A stretch of 64,000 nt of DNA from Synechococcus sp. UW105 (GCF_900473935.1 NZ_UCNN01000026.1:62001-126000), one strand, 5' to 3'. Counted from the first letter of the stretch, positions 36,762 to 46,090 are shown. Program-made: numbers and translations. Notes: generated from the sequence alone by a model not told the origin.

Positions 36762-37262
36762 ATGCCCCTTGAGATCGAACGTCGTTTTCTGGTCCGATCG
36801 GAAGGGTGGCGGACCCTCGCTGGAGCACCCCAGTCGCTTCGACAGGGTTATTTGGCCACTTCTGAGCAGGGGATCACCGTGAGGATGCGGATTCGCGCAG
36901 AGCAGGCAGCGTGGTTGACCCTCAAGGCTCCAGCCGCTGGCTTCGCCAGCCATGAGTTCGAATATCCATTGCCACTCGATGATGCGGAAGCGCTTTGGGA
37001 GCTTGCTCCCCATCGACTGACCAAGATTCGCTATGGCCTTGATCTTCCTGGTGGTGACTGGGTGGTGGATTGCTTTACGGGGGAGAATGCACCCTTGGTT
37101 TTGGCGGAGGTGGAGCTGCCATCGATGCAGACCTCTGTGGTGATTCCTGACTGGTGTGGACAGGAAATCACCGGTGACAAGCGTTGGAGCAACGCTGCCT
37201 TGGCCTTGCAGCCCATGAAGCTATGGCCCCAGACTTTGAAAGCCTCTTTCGATTTGCTTTAG
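36762..37262 (+). CDS. CYTH domain phosphohydrolase (triphosphate tunnel family)
   Basis: 166 aa. Seen: the N-terminal acidic signature EIERRFLVRSEGW (the family consensus is ExExK; Arg replaces Lys here), a basic strand GITVRMRIRAEQAAWLTLK, HEFEYPLPLDDAEAL, KIRYGLDLPGGDWVVDCFTG and the C-terminal VLAEVELPS. Such small bacterial CYTH proteins usually hydrolyse inorganic triphosphate. Start ATG 36762, 9 bp behind nadK, so it is likely the same transcript. Confidence 0.9.
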   Translation: MPLEIERRFLVRSEGWRTLAGAPQSLRQGYLATSEQGITVRMRIRAEQAAWLTLKAPAAGFASHEFEYPLPLDDAEALWELAPHRLTKIRYGLDLPGGDWVVDCFTGENAPLVLAEVELPSMQTSVVIPDWCGQEITGDKRWSNAALALQPMKLWPQTLKASFDLL

Positions 37263-37326
37263 ATTTGGGGAGAAGGTGTCGTGCCTCTCCGGCGCGGAAT
37301 GCACCCTGGGATCAGGAGACGCGGCG

Positions 37327-37512
37327 ATGTACGGCCTTTATGACACCGATGGGATTCTTCGCTTCATGGGTGGAGACCGTGAAGCTTGTGAGGCTTACGC
37401 CGCTCTGTTCTCGCTGCCCCTCGCCAGCTGTTCTTTGCTGCCAATGCCCCGCCCTGCAGCCCAGGTGTTCAGGAAGCGTCGCTCTCGTCGTGAGGGAGCA
37501 CGCAGCAGTTAA
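37327..37512 (+). CDS. Small conserved-looking hypothetical protein
   Basis: 61 aa from ATG 37327 (MYGLYDTDGILRFMGGDREA). The first 35 residues are well ordered, with a CEAYAALF helix typical of a small conserved cyanobacterial hypothetical protein; the C-terminus is very basic (FRKRRSRREGARSS). Its last 44 bp are antisense to the end of pedR. A longer frame opens at 37276 but adds no conserved-looking sequence. Function unknown. Confidence 0.6.
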   Translation: MYGLYDTDGILRFMGGDREACEAYAALFSLPLASCSLLPMPRPAAQVFRKRRSRREGARSS

Positions 37513-37747
37513 AGCCATCCCGGCAGATCTTGCCGTGATCCATGGCCCAGTTCAGCAGGGCCACGCGGTTCTTGGACCCTGTTTTCGTGAAGACATTGCT
37601 CACGTGGTTGTCCACCGTGCGCTTGCTGATGGTGAGACGTTCGGCAATTTCCTGATTGGTCAGCCCTTCAGCCACCAGTTCGATGATCTCAAGCTCGCGG
37701 CTAGACAGGGAAACATTCATTGAGCCCGGGGTGTTGCCGCTGCTCAT
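37469..37747 (-). CDS. pedR: Stand-alone LuxR-type HTH regulator, PedR-like
   Basis: 92 aa and almost only a DNA-binding domain: LSSRELEIIELVAEGLTNQE, then IAERLTISKRTVDNHVSNVF, then TKTGSKNRVALLNWAMDHG. There is no receiver domain. The C-terminus carries Cys75, Cys81 and Cys82 (CRDGFNCC). This size and design match PedR (Ssl0564) of Synechocystis, a thioredoxin-controlled regulator that responds to photosynthetic electron transport through a cysteine near the C-terminus. Assignment is by size, domain and cysteines. Divergent from metF (94 bp). Confidence 0.82.
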   Translation of the reverse strand: MSSGNTPGSMNVSLSSRELEIIELVAEGLTNQEIAERLTISKRTVDNHVSNVFTKTGSKNRVALLNWAMDHGKICRDGFNCCVLPHDESDAS

Positions 37748-37841
37748 CGTCCCCGTCTCTTCATCGTCACTTCATCCTAGGCACGTTCTGGCGGTGTGAT
37801 CCCGATCGCCCATAGTGACGGCTGGGAGAAGACGATTAGAG

Positions 37842-38738
37842 ATGGACAGCACGGCGCTGCAGCACAGTCTTACCGCTGGTCAGCCAACCATTACGGCAGA
37901 AGTGATGCCTCCGCGAGGCGGTGATGTGCGCCATACCCTGGCGATGGCGGCAGCCTTGCGTGGCAGGGTGCACGCTGTGAATGTCACAGATGGCAGCCGT
38001 GCTGTGATGCGCATGAGCAGCCTGGCGGTGTGCCGGTTGCTGCTGGATCACGGGATGGAGCCGGTGCTGCAGATCGCCTGTCGTGACCGTAATCGCATTG
38101 CTCTTCAAGCCGATCTGCTTGGCGCCCATGCCCTAGGTATCCGCAATCTTCTCTGCCTGACCGGTGATCCTGTGACCGCCGGGGATCAGCCCAAGGTGCG
38201 TCCGGTGAATGAGCTGGAATCAGTGCGTCTCTTGCATCAGGTCACGGCTTTCAACCGCGGCGAGGACCCAGTCAAGGGTGATCTGGCCGACGGACCCACG
38301 GCTTTGTTCGCCGGTGCTGCCGCTGATCCACACTGCTCCAGCCAGAGTGGTCTTCTGAGGCGCCTCGAGCGCAAGCGGGAGGCTGGCGCACGCTTCCTTC
38401 AGACCCAGATGGTGATGGATGGGGCAGTGCTGGAGAGGTTCTGCACAGATCTGGCTGCACCCCTAGAGCTGCCGGTGCTGGCCGGGGTATTTCTGCTGAA
38501 ATCAGCCAAGAATGCCGGCTTCATCAATCGCATGGTGCCTGGAGCCTGCATTCCTGATGCGCTGATCGCCCGCTTGGAGGCTGCGGAAGATCCTGCCGCA
38601 GAGGGGATTGCCATCGCGGCGGAGCAGGTGCAGCGCTACATGGGGATTGCTCAGGGTGTGCATTTGATGGCTGTGCGTGCAGAGGAACGGATTCCTTTGG
38701 TGCTTGAACAAGCGGGTGTTAGCCCGGTGTCGGTGTGA
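37842..38738 (+). CDS. metF: Methylenetetrahydrofolate reductase family protein
   Basis: 298 aa FAD-dependent TIM barrel making 5-methyl-THF for methionine synthesis. Seen: ITAEVMPPRGGDVRHTLAMA, AVNVTDGSRAVMRMSSLAVC, PVLQIACRDRNRIALQADLL, LCLTGDPVTAGD and GARFLQTQMVMDGAV, then VLAGVFLLKSAKNAGFIN. The folate-site and FAD-site motifs are in order. I chose ATG 37842 (MDSTALQHSLTAGQP), after AGAG; an ATG at 37815 is in frame. The 3' end overlaps the convergent nucleotidyltransferase by 20 bp. Confidence 0.9.
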   Translation: MDSTALQHSLTAGQPTITAEVMPPRGGDVRHTLAMAAALRGRVHAVNVTDGSRAVMRMSSLAVCRLLLDHGMEPVLQIACRDRNRIALQADLLGAHALGIRNLLCLTGDPVTAGDQPKVRPVNELESVRLLHQVTAFNRGEDPVKGDLADGPTALFAGAAADPHCSSQSGLLRRLERKREAGARFLQTQMVMDGAVLERFCTDLAAPLELPVLAGVFLLKSAKNAGFINRMVPGACIPDALIARLEAAEDPAAEGIAIAAEQVQRYMGIAQGVHLMAVRAEERIPLVLEQAGVSPVSV

Positions 38739-39897
38739 GATCTGTACCGAGCAGTTCTGCCATGGCCTTCTGCTGAGGTGATGGCTCGATCAAATCCGCT
38801 CGTCTGGCATCGGTGATCAGCCAGTCGAGGGCAGCTTCCTGAAGGTCGAAATGGTCGCCATTGCGGCCAACGCAGTAGCGACCAAAGACAAGCTTGTCGA
38901 CCAACTGCACCCCTGCACCGATCCGTGAGTAGTCAAAGATGATCGAGTTGTCGATCACCGCGCCTTCGCAGATCGAGCAGCTTGGCCCGATCATGGTTGG
39001 GCCTATCAGGGTGGCGCCGTCTTCAATCTGGGTCATGCCACCCACGTAGATCGGTCCCTGAACGTTGATCTTGTCCCAGTTGGCAGCGACATTGAGGCCG
39101 GTGTAGACCCCAGGACGAACTTCCTTGCCGGGGATGCCAACCTGGCGCACTTCGCCCATCAGCACACTGCGAATCGCCTGCCAGTAATCAGGGACCTTGC
39201 CGATATCGACCCACTCGAAATCCATCGGCAGGGCGTAGAAGGGGGCTCCTTGGGACACCAGCTTGGGGAAGAGATCCGAGCCAATGTCAAAGGGCTGGCT
39301 TGAGGGGATGTGTTCGAAGATCTCCGGCTCAAAGATGTAGATGCCGGTGTTGATGGTGTCGCTGAGCGCTTCGTCGATGCTGGGCTTTTCTTGGAAGGCA
39401 CTGATTTTGCCCGCTTCATCGGTCACCACCACGCCGTAGCTACTCACCTGGTCACGAGGCACTCGCTTGGTGACGATGCTGGCGATCGCTCCCTTTTCGC
39501 GGTGGCGGCGAACGGCTTCGCTCAGATCAAGGTCAATCAGGGCGTCGCCACAGAGCACCACAAAGGTGTCATCAAAGAAGGGTTGGAAGTCCTGAATCTT
39601 CTTGAGACCACCAGCGGAACCCAGCGCATCGCCAATCAGTTCACCGTCTTCGATGCGGCCTTCGAAGCTGTAGGCGATCTCAACCCCAAAGCGCTGACCG
39701 TCGCGGAAATAGTTCTCGATCTCTTCGGCCAGGTGAGACACGTTCACCATCACCTCTGTGAAGCCGTGTTCCTTCAGCAGCTCCAGGAGAAATTCCATCA
39801 CTGGCTTCTGCAGGATCGGAATCATTGGTTTTGGGATCACATGCGTGATCGGCTGCACGCGGGTGCCCTTGCCTGCTGCCAGGATCATCGCCTTCAT
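38719..39897 (-). CDS. NDP-sugar pyrophosphorylase (mannose/glucose-1-phosphate type)
   Basis: 392 aa nucleotidyltransferase. Seen: the N-terminal signature MKAMILAAGKGTRVQPITHV, PKPMIPILQKPVMEFLLE, VLCGDALIDLDLSEAV (metal Asp), QEKPSIDEALSDTINTGIYI and FEWVDIGKVPDYWQAI. The C-terminal third has left-handed beta-helix (hexapeptide) repeats: TGLNVAANW, GPIYVGGMTQIEDGATLIGP, SCSICEGAVIDNSI. The nucleotide and sugar cannot be fixed from sequence; GDP-mannose or UDP/ADP-glucose synthesis are the usual candidates. Confidence 0.88.
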   Translation of the reverse strand: MKAMILAAGKGTRVQPITHVIPKPMIPILQKPVMEFLLELLKEHGFTEVMVNVSHLAEEIENYFRDGQRFGVEIAYSFEGRIEDGELIGDALGSAGGLKKIQDFQPFFDDTFVVLCGDALIDLDLSEAVRRHREKGAIASIVTKRVPRDQVSSYGVVVTDEAGKISAFQEKPSIDEALSDTINTGIYIFEPEIFEHIPSSQPFDIGSDLFPKLVSQGAPFYALPMDFEWVDIGKVPDYWQAIRSVLMGEVRQVGIPGKEVRPGVYTGLNVAANWDKINVQGPIYVGGMTQIEDGATLIGPTMIGPSCSICEGAVIDNSIIFDYSRIGAGVQLVDKLVFGRYCVGRNGDHFDLQEAALDWLITDARRADLIEPSPQQKAMAELLGTDLTPTPG

Positions 39898-39941
39898 GGA
39901 CGCATCAGGCCTCAGATCGATAGGTCAACATAAGGGCCAGA

Positions 39942-40847
39942 TCAGGCTGCAACCGCTTCTCCGGCCGGCACAACAGCTGGCACGTTGAGCTTCGTAATCG
40001 GCAGTTGAGCCATGCTGCCTGACGCTAGGAGTCGTTTGAGCTGCAGTGGGCCATGCAGCGAGTCTCCCTGCTGCAGTTCGATCTGTCCCTGAGAGGACAG
40101 AAACAGAAGCGCCCAGAACACGCCGACGCGGTCGGTGTCGAGATCGGGCGCTGCCACTTCGCCCCAGCGCTGCACCAGCTGTTCAAAGTCCATCCAGTGC
40201 AGAACGTCTTCCCAGCTCTGCAGAAATTGACCGAGGGCAGCCGTTGTTTCCGGCAGCTTTTCACGGTGTGCAAGCGCGGCCACCTGGGCAATGGCTTCGC
40301 GGTTGCTGAAGCGTTTTGCTTTCTGCCGACGCCGCATCTCCAGCTCGTCGGTCTCGAGTTGATCAGCGATCGATTCCAGCTGTTCGATCAGTTCACCCAA
40401 CGTCACCGGCCGACGAAGCGGGGGAGGGGCGACAGGCCGTCTTTCCAGATGCCGCTCTGGTCGTCGTGGCAGGTTGAAGTCGGGATCAAGCCAACCCTGA
40501 TCTCCCAGCTCAGGTTCGAAACCCTCCTCAAAGACCGGTTCCGGGGGGAAGGTTTCCGCCTCGAGAATTTCGGCCTTGAGGCCTACCAGCACAGACGCGG
40601 CCAGAAAGGCCTCACTGCTGTCTGCCAGGTCTTTCTCGTAGCTACCTCCCTGACCTTGAAGGGCTGCAGCCACTTGACGAGGCACGTCAATCCTTTGACG
40701 CAGCTGGTCGAGGAAGCCATCAACCACTGCGATCACGTCAACATCCCAGGGGTCGAGATCCCCCCTCTGGGCTGCATCTTGAAGGAGGCGGATGGCGAGG
40801 CGTGCTCCTGCATCAGCTCTTTGGTTTCGGCTGATCTCGGGCAACAT
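39942..40847 (-). CDS. scpA: Segregation and condensation protein A
   Basis: 301 aa kleisin subunit of the bacterial SMC-ScpAB condensin. Seen: the N-terminal LLQDAAQRGDLDPWDVDVIA and DSSEAFLAASVLVGLKAEIL, and a C-terminal winged-helix part VGVFWALLFLSSQGQIELQQG. The middle is acidic and proline-rich (VAPPPLRRPVTLGELIEQLE). I chose ATG 40847; a GTG three bases upstream is in frame. scpB is not nearby. Downstream of a LapA-like gene. Confidence 0.9.
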   Translation of the reverse strand: MLPEISRNQRADAGARLAIRLLQDAAQRGDLDPWDVDVIAVVDGFLDQLRQRIDVPRQVAAALQGQGGSYEKDLADSSEAFLAASVLVGLKAEILEAETFPPEPVFEEGFEPELGDQGWLDPDFNLPRRPERHLERRPVAPPPLRRPVTLGELIEQLESIADQLETDELEMRRRQKAKRFSNREAIAQVAALAHREKLPETTAALGQFLQSWEDVLHWMDFEQLVQRWGEVAAPDLDTDRVGVFWALLFLSSQGQIELQQGDSLHGPLQLKRLLASGSMAQLPITKLNVPAVVPAGEAVAA

Positions 40848-40920
40848 CACACACTTGCTGAACGCAAGGTATCGAGCCCTCAGCCGCTCCGCCAGCGATC
40901 AGACAGGGGATTCGCCTGAC

Positions 40921-41310
40921 TCAGGAAGCACTGACATCGAGTTGTTCGACGTCACTGTCTTCGTCATCGCTGGCGGATGTCTTGGCAGAGGGGAGGAGGC
41001 CGAGCTGGGTTTCCACCGTGGAGCGATAGCGGTTGAGATCGGTTTCAAGCTCCTGGATTCGAACCTGCTGGGCTTGATATTCCTCGTCTTTGCCCACGGT
41101 GATCACCGTGTTGAGCATGCCGCTCCAGGTGGCGAAGAACCAGGCGGAAACGGCACCGATGCCTGAAGACAGCAGCAGTAGGGCTGCCAGTGGCATGGTG
41201 TATTTGAGTCCTGGCAGGACATGAACCGTCGTGGCAGCAGTGTTCTCAAGCGTGAAAAACACCATCGCCAGGCCGAAGGCGAAGATCAGGCCGAAGTTGA
41301 TCTGACGCAT
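40921..41310 (-). CDS. LapA family (DUF1049) membrane protein
   Basis: 129 aa with two N-terminal membrane helices (about 5-20 and 40-62) separated by a short polar stretch (ENTAATTVHVLPGLKYT), then a coiled coil (QAQQVRIQELETDLNRYRS) and an acidic Ser-rich tail (SASDDEDSDVEQLD). This is the LapA/YciM-partner layout, linked to lipopolysaccharide assembly in E. coli; the role here is unknown. It is separated from scpA by 73 bp and from ndhD by 78 bp. Confidence 0.85.
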   Translation of the reverse strand: MRQINFGLIFAFGLAMVFFTLENTAATTVHVLPGLKYTMPLAALLLLSSGIGAVSAWFFATWSGMLNTVITVGKDEEYQAQQVRIQELETDLNRYRSTVETQLGLLPSAKTSASDDEDSDVEQLDVSAS

Positions 41311-41388
41311 GGCAGCAAGCAGTCGCGTCTGAAAATTACGAGCCTTGTTGGTCGTCGTCCGTTCAGATCGCCGAACGGACGAAGTTCG

Positions 41389-43053
41389 TTACGCCTGCGG
41401 GATGGATGGAGCCTGGATGAGTGTGGACACAATGGGTGAACTCCGAATCAGCGGAGCGGTTGGTTGGGTGATCCGTTCCATCGCCACCACATCCCGGTTC
41501 ACAAGTGCTTCGATTGAGCTGCTGTAGCTGTCGGTCATCAGGCGGGGATAGAGGCCGATACCGATGATGGGCACCAAGAGGCAACCGATCACGTACACCT
41601 CGCGGGGCTCCGCATCCACAAGGTTCGTGTGCGACACCAGTTCGCTGTTCTCCTTGCCGAAAAAGATCTCGCGAAGCATCGAGAGCAGGTAGATCGGTGT
41701 GAGGATGACACCCACGGCGGCTAGGCCAGCGATCACGATCCGGAAAGTGAGGCTGTAGGCCTCGTCGGTGGCAAAGCCGGCAAACACCATCAGTTCGCTC
41801 ACGAAGCCGCTCATGCCAGGCAGCGCCAGGGATGCCAGGGAGCACACAGTCCAGAGGGCGAACATCACCCGCATTTTCTGCCCCACGCCGCCCATCTCAT
41901 CCAATTGGAGGGTATGGGTGCGGTCGTAGGTGGCTCCAACAAGGAAGAACAGACTGGCGCCAATCAGGCCGTGGCTGATCATCTGCAACATCGCTCCGCT
42001 GGTGCCAAGAGAGCTAAAACTGCCGATGCCAATCAGCACGAAACCCATGTGGCTGATTGAGCTGTAGGCGATCTTGCGTTTGAGGTTGCGTTGGGCGAAG
42101 GAGGTCAGGGCGGCGTAAATGATGTTCACCACGCCAAGCACCACAAGTAGAGGGGCGAACTGAGCGTGGGCCTCCGGCAAGATCTCTGCGTTGAAGCGCA
42201 GCAAGGCGTAGCCGCCCATCTTCAGGAGGATGCCCGCGAGAAGCATGTGCACCGGTGCCGTGGCTTCCCCATGGGCATCAGGGAGCCAGGTGTGGAGCGG
42301 CACAATCGGTAGCTTCACGCCAAAGGCGATCAGCAAGCCTGAGTAACAGAGCAGTTGAAAGCCAGTGCCGAAGCCTTTTTGGGCCAGCACGCTGTATTCG
42401 AAGTTGGGTGTGCCACCGCCGAAGAAGCCCATGGCCAGGGCTGCCAGCAGAATGAAAAGAGAGCTCCCCGCGGTGTAGATGATGAATTTGGTGGCTGCAT
42501 ATTGACGACGCTTCCCTCCCCAGATCGCCAGCAACAGGTAAACGGGGATGAGCTCCAGCTCCCAGGCAAGGAAAAACAGGAGCATGTCTTGCACAGCGAA
42601 AACGGCGATCTGGCCGCCATCCATCGCCAGGATCAAGAAGAAGAACAGCTTGGGCTTGAAGGTGACAGGCCAGGCGGCCAGCACCGCCAATGCGGTAATG
42701 AAGCTGGTGAGCAGGATCAGCGGCATGGAGAGACCATCCGCGCCTAAGGCCCATGTGAGGCCTAGATCTGGGAGCCAGCTCACCCGTTCGGATAGCTGCA
42801 GGCCGCTGACCCCTGGGTCATAGCCATTCAGATAGGCGGCAACGGTGATCAGAAAGGTGATCAGGGCGATGCCCAGCGCGAACCATCGCACTTGTTTCCC
42901 CTCCCCCTGGTCGGGGAAGAAAGGAACGATCAGGGCGCCGACGATCGGGAAAAGGATCGAAAGGCTCAGCCAGGGAACCCCCGCTGCGATCGCAGTGGCG
43001 GGGATGCCCACCGTCTGAGGATCAAAGGGAGGGCTGACGGCAAACTCCAGCAC
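41389..43053 (-). CDS. ndhD: NAD(P)H-quinone oxidoreductase subunit 4 (NdhD1 type)
   Basis: Antiporter-like membrane subunit of NDH-1 (NuoM homolog), 554 aa with about 14 helices. Seen: the conserved [20 protein letters not shown] with its key Glu, [40 protein letters not shown] and [20 protein letters not shown] chose GTG 43053 ([13 protein letters not shown]); a TTG at 43059 is possible. Pairing with ndhF directly upstream suggests the NDH-1L (respiratory/cyclic) form rather than the CO2-uptake NdhD3/F3 set. Confidence 0.95.
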   Translation of the reverse strand: MLEFAVSPPFDPQTVGIPATAIAAGVPWLSLSILFPIVGALIVPFFPDQGEGKQVRWFALGIALITFLITVAAYLNGYDPGVSGLQLSERVSWLPDLGLTWALGADGLSMPLILLTSFITALAVLAAWPVTFKPKLFFFLILAMDGGQIAVFAVQDMLLFFLAWELELIPVYLLLAIWGGKRRQYAATKFIIYTAGSSLFILLAALAMGFFGGGTPNFEYSVLAQKGFGTGFQLLCYSGLLIAFGVKLPIVPLHTWLPDAHGEATAPVHMLLAGILLKMGGYALLRFNAEILPEAHAQFAPLLVVLGVVNIIYAALTSFAQRNLKRKIAYSSISHMGFVLIGIGSFSSLGTSGAMLQMISHGLIGASLFFLVGATYDRTHTLQLDEMGGVGQKMRVMFALWTVCSLASLALPGMSGFVSELMVFAGFATDEAYSLTFRIVIAGLAAVGVILTPIYLLSMLREIFFGKENSELVSHTNLVDAEPREVYVIGCLLVPIIGIGLYPRLMTDSYSSSIEALVNRDVVAMERITQPTAPLIRSSPIVSTLIQAPSIPQA

Positions 43054-43181
43054 GTGCAAGCCTTTTCAGGTCTGCGTGGAGTGTAGAAACGTCTGGCCAC
43101 TTGGCAGCTTTCCATCTGCTTTGGGACACACAGCGTCAGACAACCGGGTGCATCCAAGTGAGGCCAGGCTCAGCTGATTGG

Positions 43182-45182
43182 TCAGCCGAGGGCTCCGAAC
43201 AGCACCACCATTGCGATCACTCCGCCAAACACAATCAGGGCGTAGAACTGAACCCGGCCGGTCTCGAAATACTTCAGACCTTCGCCGCTGCCAAGGGTCA
43301 GGAGGCCGGTCAGATTGACCACGCCATCCACAACCTTGGCGTCCACTTCCAGCACCTCTCTTGCCAGTTTGCGGCTGCCGCGAACGAAGAGTTTTTCGTT
43401 GATGGCGTCTAAATACCATTTGTTGGCCAGGAAGGCATTGAGCGTCGGCACACGAGCTGCCACCAGTTCTCCAAGATCAATGCGATGCAGGGCATAAGCC
43501 AGCACCGCGATGGTGATTCCGGTTAATGAGATGGCAACAGAGGCTCCAGCAAGGGGTAGAAATTCACTCCAGCTGAAGTGTTCTGCCATCTCAGCGGCTT
43601 CCTCGGGGTTGAGAAGACCGGCGAAGCGACTGTTCCAGGGGGTTCCCAGCAGACCGATCAGCACGGACGGCACTGCGAGCACCGCAAGCGGCAGCGTCAT
43701 TGGCCAGGCCGACTCATGCACGCTCTCAGCGTGGTGCCCATGGCCGTCATCGGCACTCTTGCCTGCGGTAGCCAGCAGCTCGGCCTGAATCGTTTTGTCG
43801 TTGCCTCGAAACTCTCCCTCGAATGTGAGGAAGTAGAGGCGGAACATGTAAAAGGCGGTCATCCCGGCTGTGAGGAAGCCGACAGCCCAGAGCAACGGAT
43901 AGGTGTTGAAGGCCTGGCCAAGAATCTCGTCCTTGCTCCAGAACCCAGCCAGCGGAGGAATGCCACTAATGGCCACACAGCCGATCAGAAATGTGATCGC
44001 TGTGATCGGCATCTTTTGGCGCAGGCCTCCCATCAGACGCATGTCCTGAGCGAGGACAGGTTCATGCCCCACGACATCTTCCATGGCATGGATCACTGAG
44101 CCGGAGCCAAGGAAGAGCATGGCCTTGAAGAAGGCATGGGTCACCAGATGGAACATGCCGGCGACAGGAGCTCCGCAGCCCATCGCGAGCATCATGTATC
44201 CGAGCTGCGACACAGTGCTGTACGCCAGCCCCTTTTTCAGGTCCATCTGGGTGAGAGCGATTGAGGCTCCCAGGAAGCAGGTGATGGCACCGACGACGGC
44301 AATGACCAGTCCGACGCTGGGGAATTGGGCGTAGAGGGGCTCGAGGCGTGCCACCAGGAAGACGCCTGCCGCCACCATGGTGGCGGCATGGATCAGGGCG
44401 GAGATGGGCGTAGGGCCCTCCATCGCGTCGGGTAGCCAAACGTGCAAAGGGAACTGGGCCGATTTGGCCATCGGACCCATGAACACGAACAGGCAGAGGG
44501 CAATCGCGGCCCAGCCAGGCACCGTGCCATTGCTCATGGCAGCGGAGAGCCCATCGGCGATTCCCTGGAAATCAAAGCTGCCCGTAGCCCAGAAGAGGCC
44601 GAGAATGCCGAGCAGCAATCCGAAGTCGCCAACACGGTTGACGATGAAGGCTTTTTGAGCGGCGTGGGCTGCACCGTCGCGGTCGTACCAGAAGCCCACG
44701 AGCAGGTAGGAACACATGCCCACCAACTCCCAGAACACGTAAATCTCAAGCAGGTTGGGGCTAATCACCAGACCCAGCATTGAGCTGCTGAAAAGGGCCA
44801 GGTAGGTGAAGAAGCGCACGTAGCTCTTGTCGTGCGCCATGTAGCCGTGGGAGTAGATCAGCACCAGAAAGGCGATGGTCGTCACCAGGGCAAGCATCAC
44901 CGATCCGAGTGGATCCACCACGAAGCCCATCGGCAGGCTGAAACTGCCTGCACTGGCCCATACGAAGAGATGCTCGACCGGAGGTGCTCCTCCAAGTTGT
45001 TCAAACAGCACCGCGTAACTGATCACCGCGGCAGCTCCGACACAGCTGAGCAGGAGAACGGCCACCGGCTTGCGCAGCCGGTTGATCGTGCGGTTGAAAC
45101 TGATCAGTCCCAGGCCTGTGATCAGTGCTCCAATCAGCGGGAGCACTGGGATCAACCAGGCGTAATCAGCGGCCGAGTGCAT
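43182..45182 (-). CDS. ndhF: NAD(P)H-quinone oxidoreductase subunit 5 (NdhF1 type)
   Basis: Distal antiporter-like subunit of NDH-1 (NuoL homolog), 666 aa with about 16 helices. Seen: YAWLIPVLPLIGALITGLGL at the N-terminus, YVFWELVGMCSYLLVGFWYD, SAQFPLHVWLPDAMEGPTPI, HAATMVAAGVFLVARL, STVSQLGYMMLAMGCG, and HAFFKAMLFLGSGSVIHAME, all typical. Start ATG 45182. ndhD lies downstream after 128 bp with no terminator seen. The Z-ISO-like gene ends 34 bp upstream on the same strand. Confidence 0.96.
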   Translation of the reverse strand: MHSAADYAWLIPVLPLIGALITGLGLISFNRTINRLRKPVAVLLLSCVGAAAVISYAVLFEQLGGAPPVEHLFVWASAGSFSLPMGFVVDPLGSVMLALVTTIAFLVLIYSHGYMAHDKSYVRFFTYLALFSSSMLGLVISPNLLEIYVFWELVGMCSYLLVGFWYDRDGAAHAAQKAFIVNRVGDFGLLLGILGLFWATGSFDFQGIADGLSAAMSNGTVPGWAAIALCLFVFMGPMAKSAQFPLHVWLPDAMEGPTPISALIHAATMVAAGVFLVARLEPLYAQFPSVGLVIAVVGAITCFLGASIALTQMDLKKGLAYSTVSQLGYMMLAMGCGAPVAGMFHLVTHAFFKAMLFLGSGSVIHAMEDVVGHEPVLAQDMRLMGGLRQKMPITAITFLIGCVAISGIPPLAGFWSKDEILGQAFNTYPLLWAVGFLTAGMTAFYMFRLYFLTFEGEFRGNDKTIQAELLATAGKSADDGHGHHAESVHESAWPMTLPLAVLAVPSVLIGLLGTPWNSRFAGLLNPEEAAEMAEHFSWSEFLPLAGASVAISLTGITIAVLAYALHRIDLGELVAARVPTLNAFLANKWYLDAINEKLFVRGSRKLAREVLEVDAKVVDGVVNLTGLLTLGSGEGLKYFETGRVQFYALIVFGGVIAMVVLFGALG

Positions 45183-45216
45183 CCGGTCGAGGCAGGCTGA
45201 GAGGAGTGTAGGCAGC

Positions 45217-45963
45217 TCAGCCGAGCAGGCTCTCTAGCCGTGAGTGCAGAAAGGCAGTGGTGCCGATCGGAATCCAGCGGTGGGCCCACCAGAAAACCCC
45301 CACGGCGATTGCAATTCCTAGTTGGGCTGGACGCAGGAACTCACTCCATATCAAGTGTTGCCGACCATCCAGCACAGCCACGAAGGGCAGGACTGAGGTG
45401 TTCGCGAGTAATTCATCGAAGGCTGTGCCGAATCGCTGACGCAGGCGACGGTCGCCATGCCAGATCGCGAAGAGGTGATGACCAATCAGGCCGATGCAGG
45501 TGACAAGCATGAAGCTGCTGCCGATCCAAAGGGCATGGCTGAAGCACCAGAGAACCTGGCCGATGGCTTGAGGGTGGCGGCTGATCCGGATGACCCCCGT
45601 TGCATACATGCGCACTTGGGGCTTGAGCACTGCTGGAATCTCCAGCAAGTTGTAGGTGGCTGGATAGAGGAAGAGAAAGCTGATGGCTGTCAGCAGCCAA
45701 ATCACTGGAATGATTCCAGGCGTGCCTTGGAGATTCCAGAGGCGCAGGCCGTCATAGCGGTGGGCCAGAAAGTAACCGATCACGACCACCGCGGCAGGAA
45801 TGCTGGCGGCGGCGAACAGCAGCCGCCATGCCCTGGCCCCGATGCGTTTCTCGGCCTGAGTGCGCAAAGCTGCACCGCCGCTGTGGATCACCGCGAACAG
45901 CACCAAGAGGCCCAGCATCACGAGGCTGGTGTGGTGAACGGTGCTAGGGATGGCTTCGGCCAC
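45217..45963 (-). CDS. NnrU/Z-ISO-like membrane protein (probable 15-cis-zeta-carotene isomerase)
   Basis: 248 aa with about six hydrophobic segments, from GTG 45963. Seen: FAVIHSGGAALRTQAEKRIG and WRLLFAAASIPAAVVVIGYF near the N-terminus, GVIRISRHPQAIGQVLWCFS with a His that may bind heme, IGLIGHHLFAIWHGDRRL with two His, and FGTAFDELLANTSVLPF. The family includes NnrU and the plant/cyanobacterial 15-cis-zeta-carotene isomerase, a heme-b enzyme acting between CrtP and CrtQ. Function is inferred from the phylum and from crtP-crtB 3 kb away; other NnrU roles are possible. Confidence 0.8.
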   Translation of the reverse strand: MAEAIPSTVHHTSLVMLGLLVLFAVIHSGGAALRTQAEKRIGARAWRLLFAAASIPAAVVVIGYFLAHRYDGLRLWNLQGTPGIIPVIWLLTAISFLFLYPATYNLLEIPAVLKPQVRMYATGVIRISRHPQAIGQVLWCFSHALWIGSSFMLVTCIGLIGHHLFAIWHGDRRLRQRFGTAFDELLANTSVLPFVAVLDGRQHLIWSEFLRPAQLGIAIAVGVFWWAHRWIPIGTTAFLHSRLESLLG

Positions 45964-46090
45964 GGAGTGCTGCTCTCAGCAATCCGCTGATTCTGGAAGC
46001 TGGTGTGTCCGGCGGTGAGCGCGTGATCCATCAACGCCGCCATCCCACCTACAGTTTTTGAGTTCTTCCTGCCCGGGTGCGCAGGCCCCT

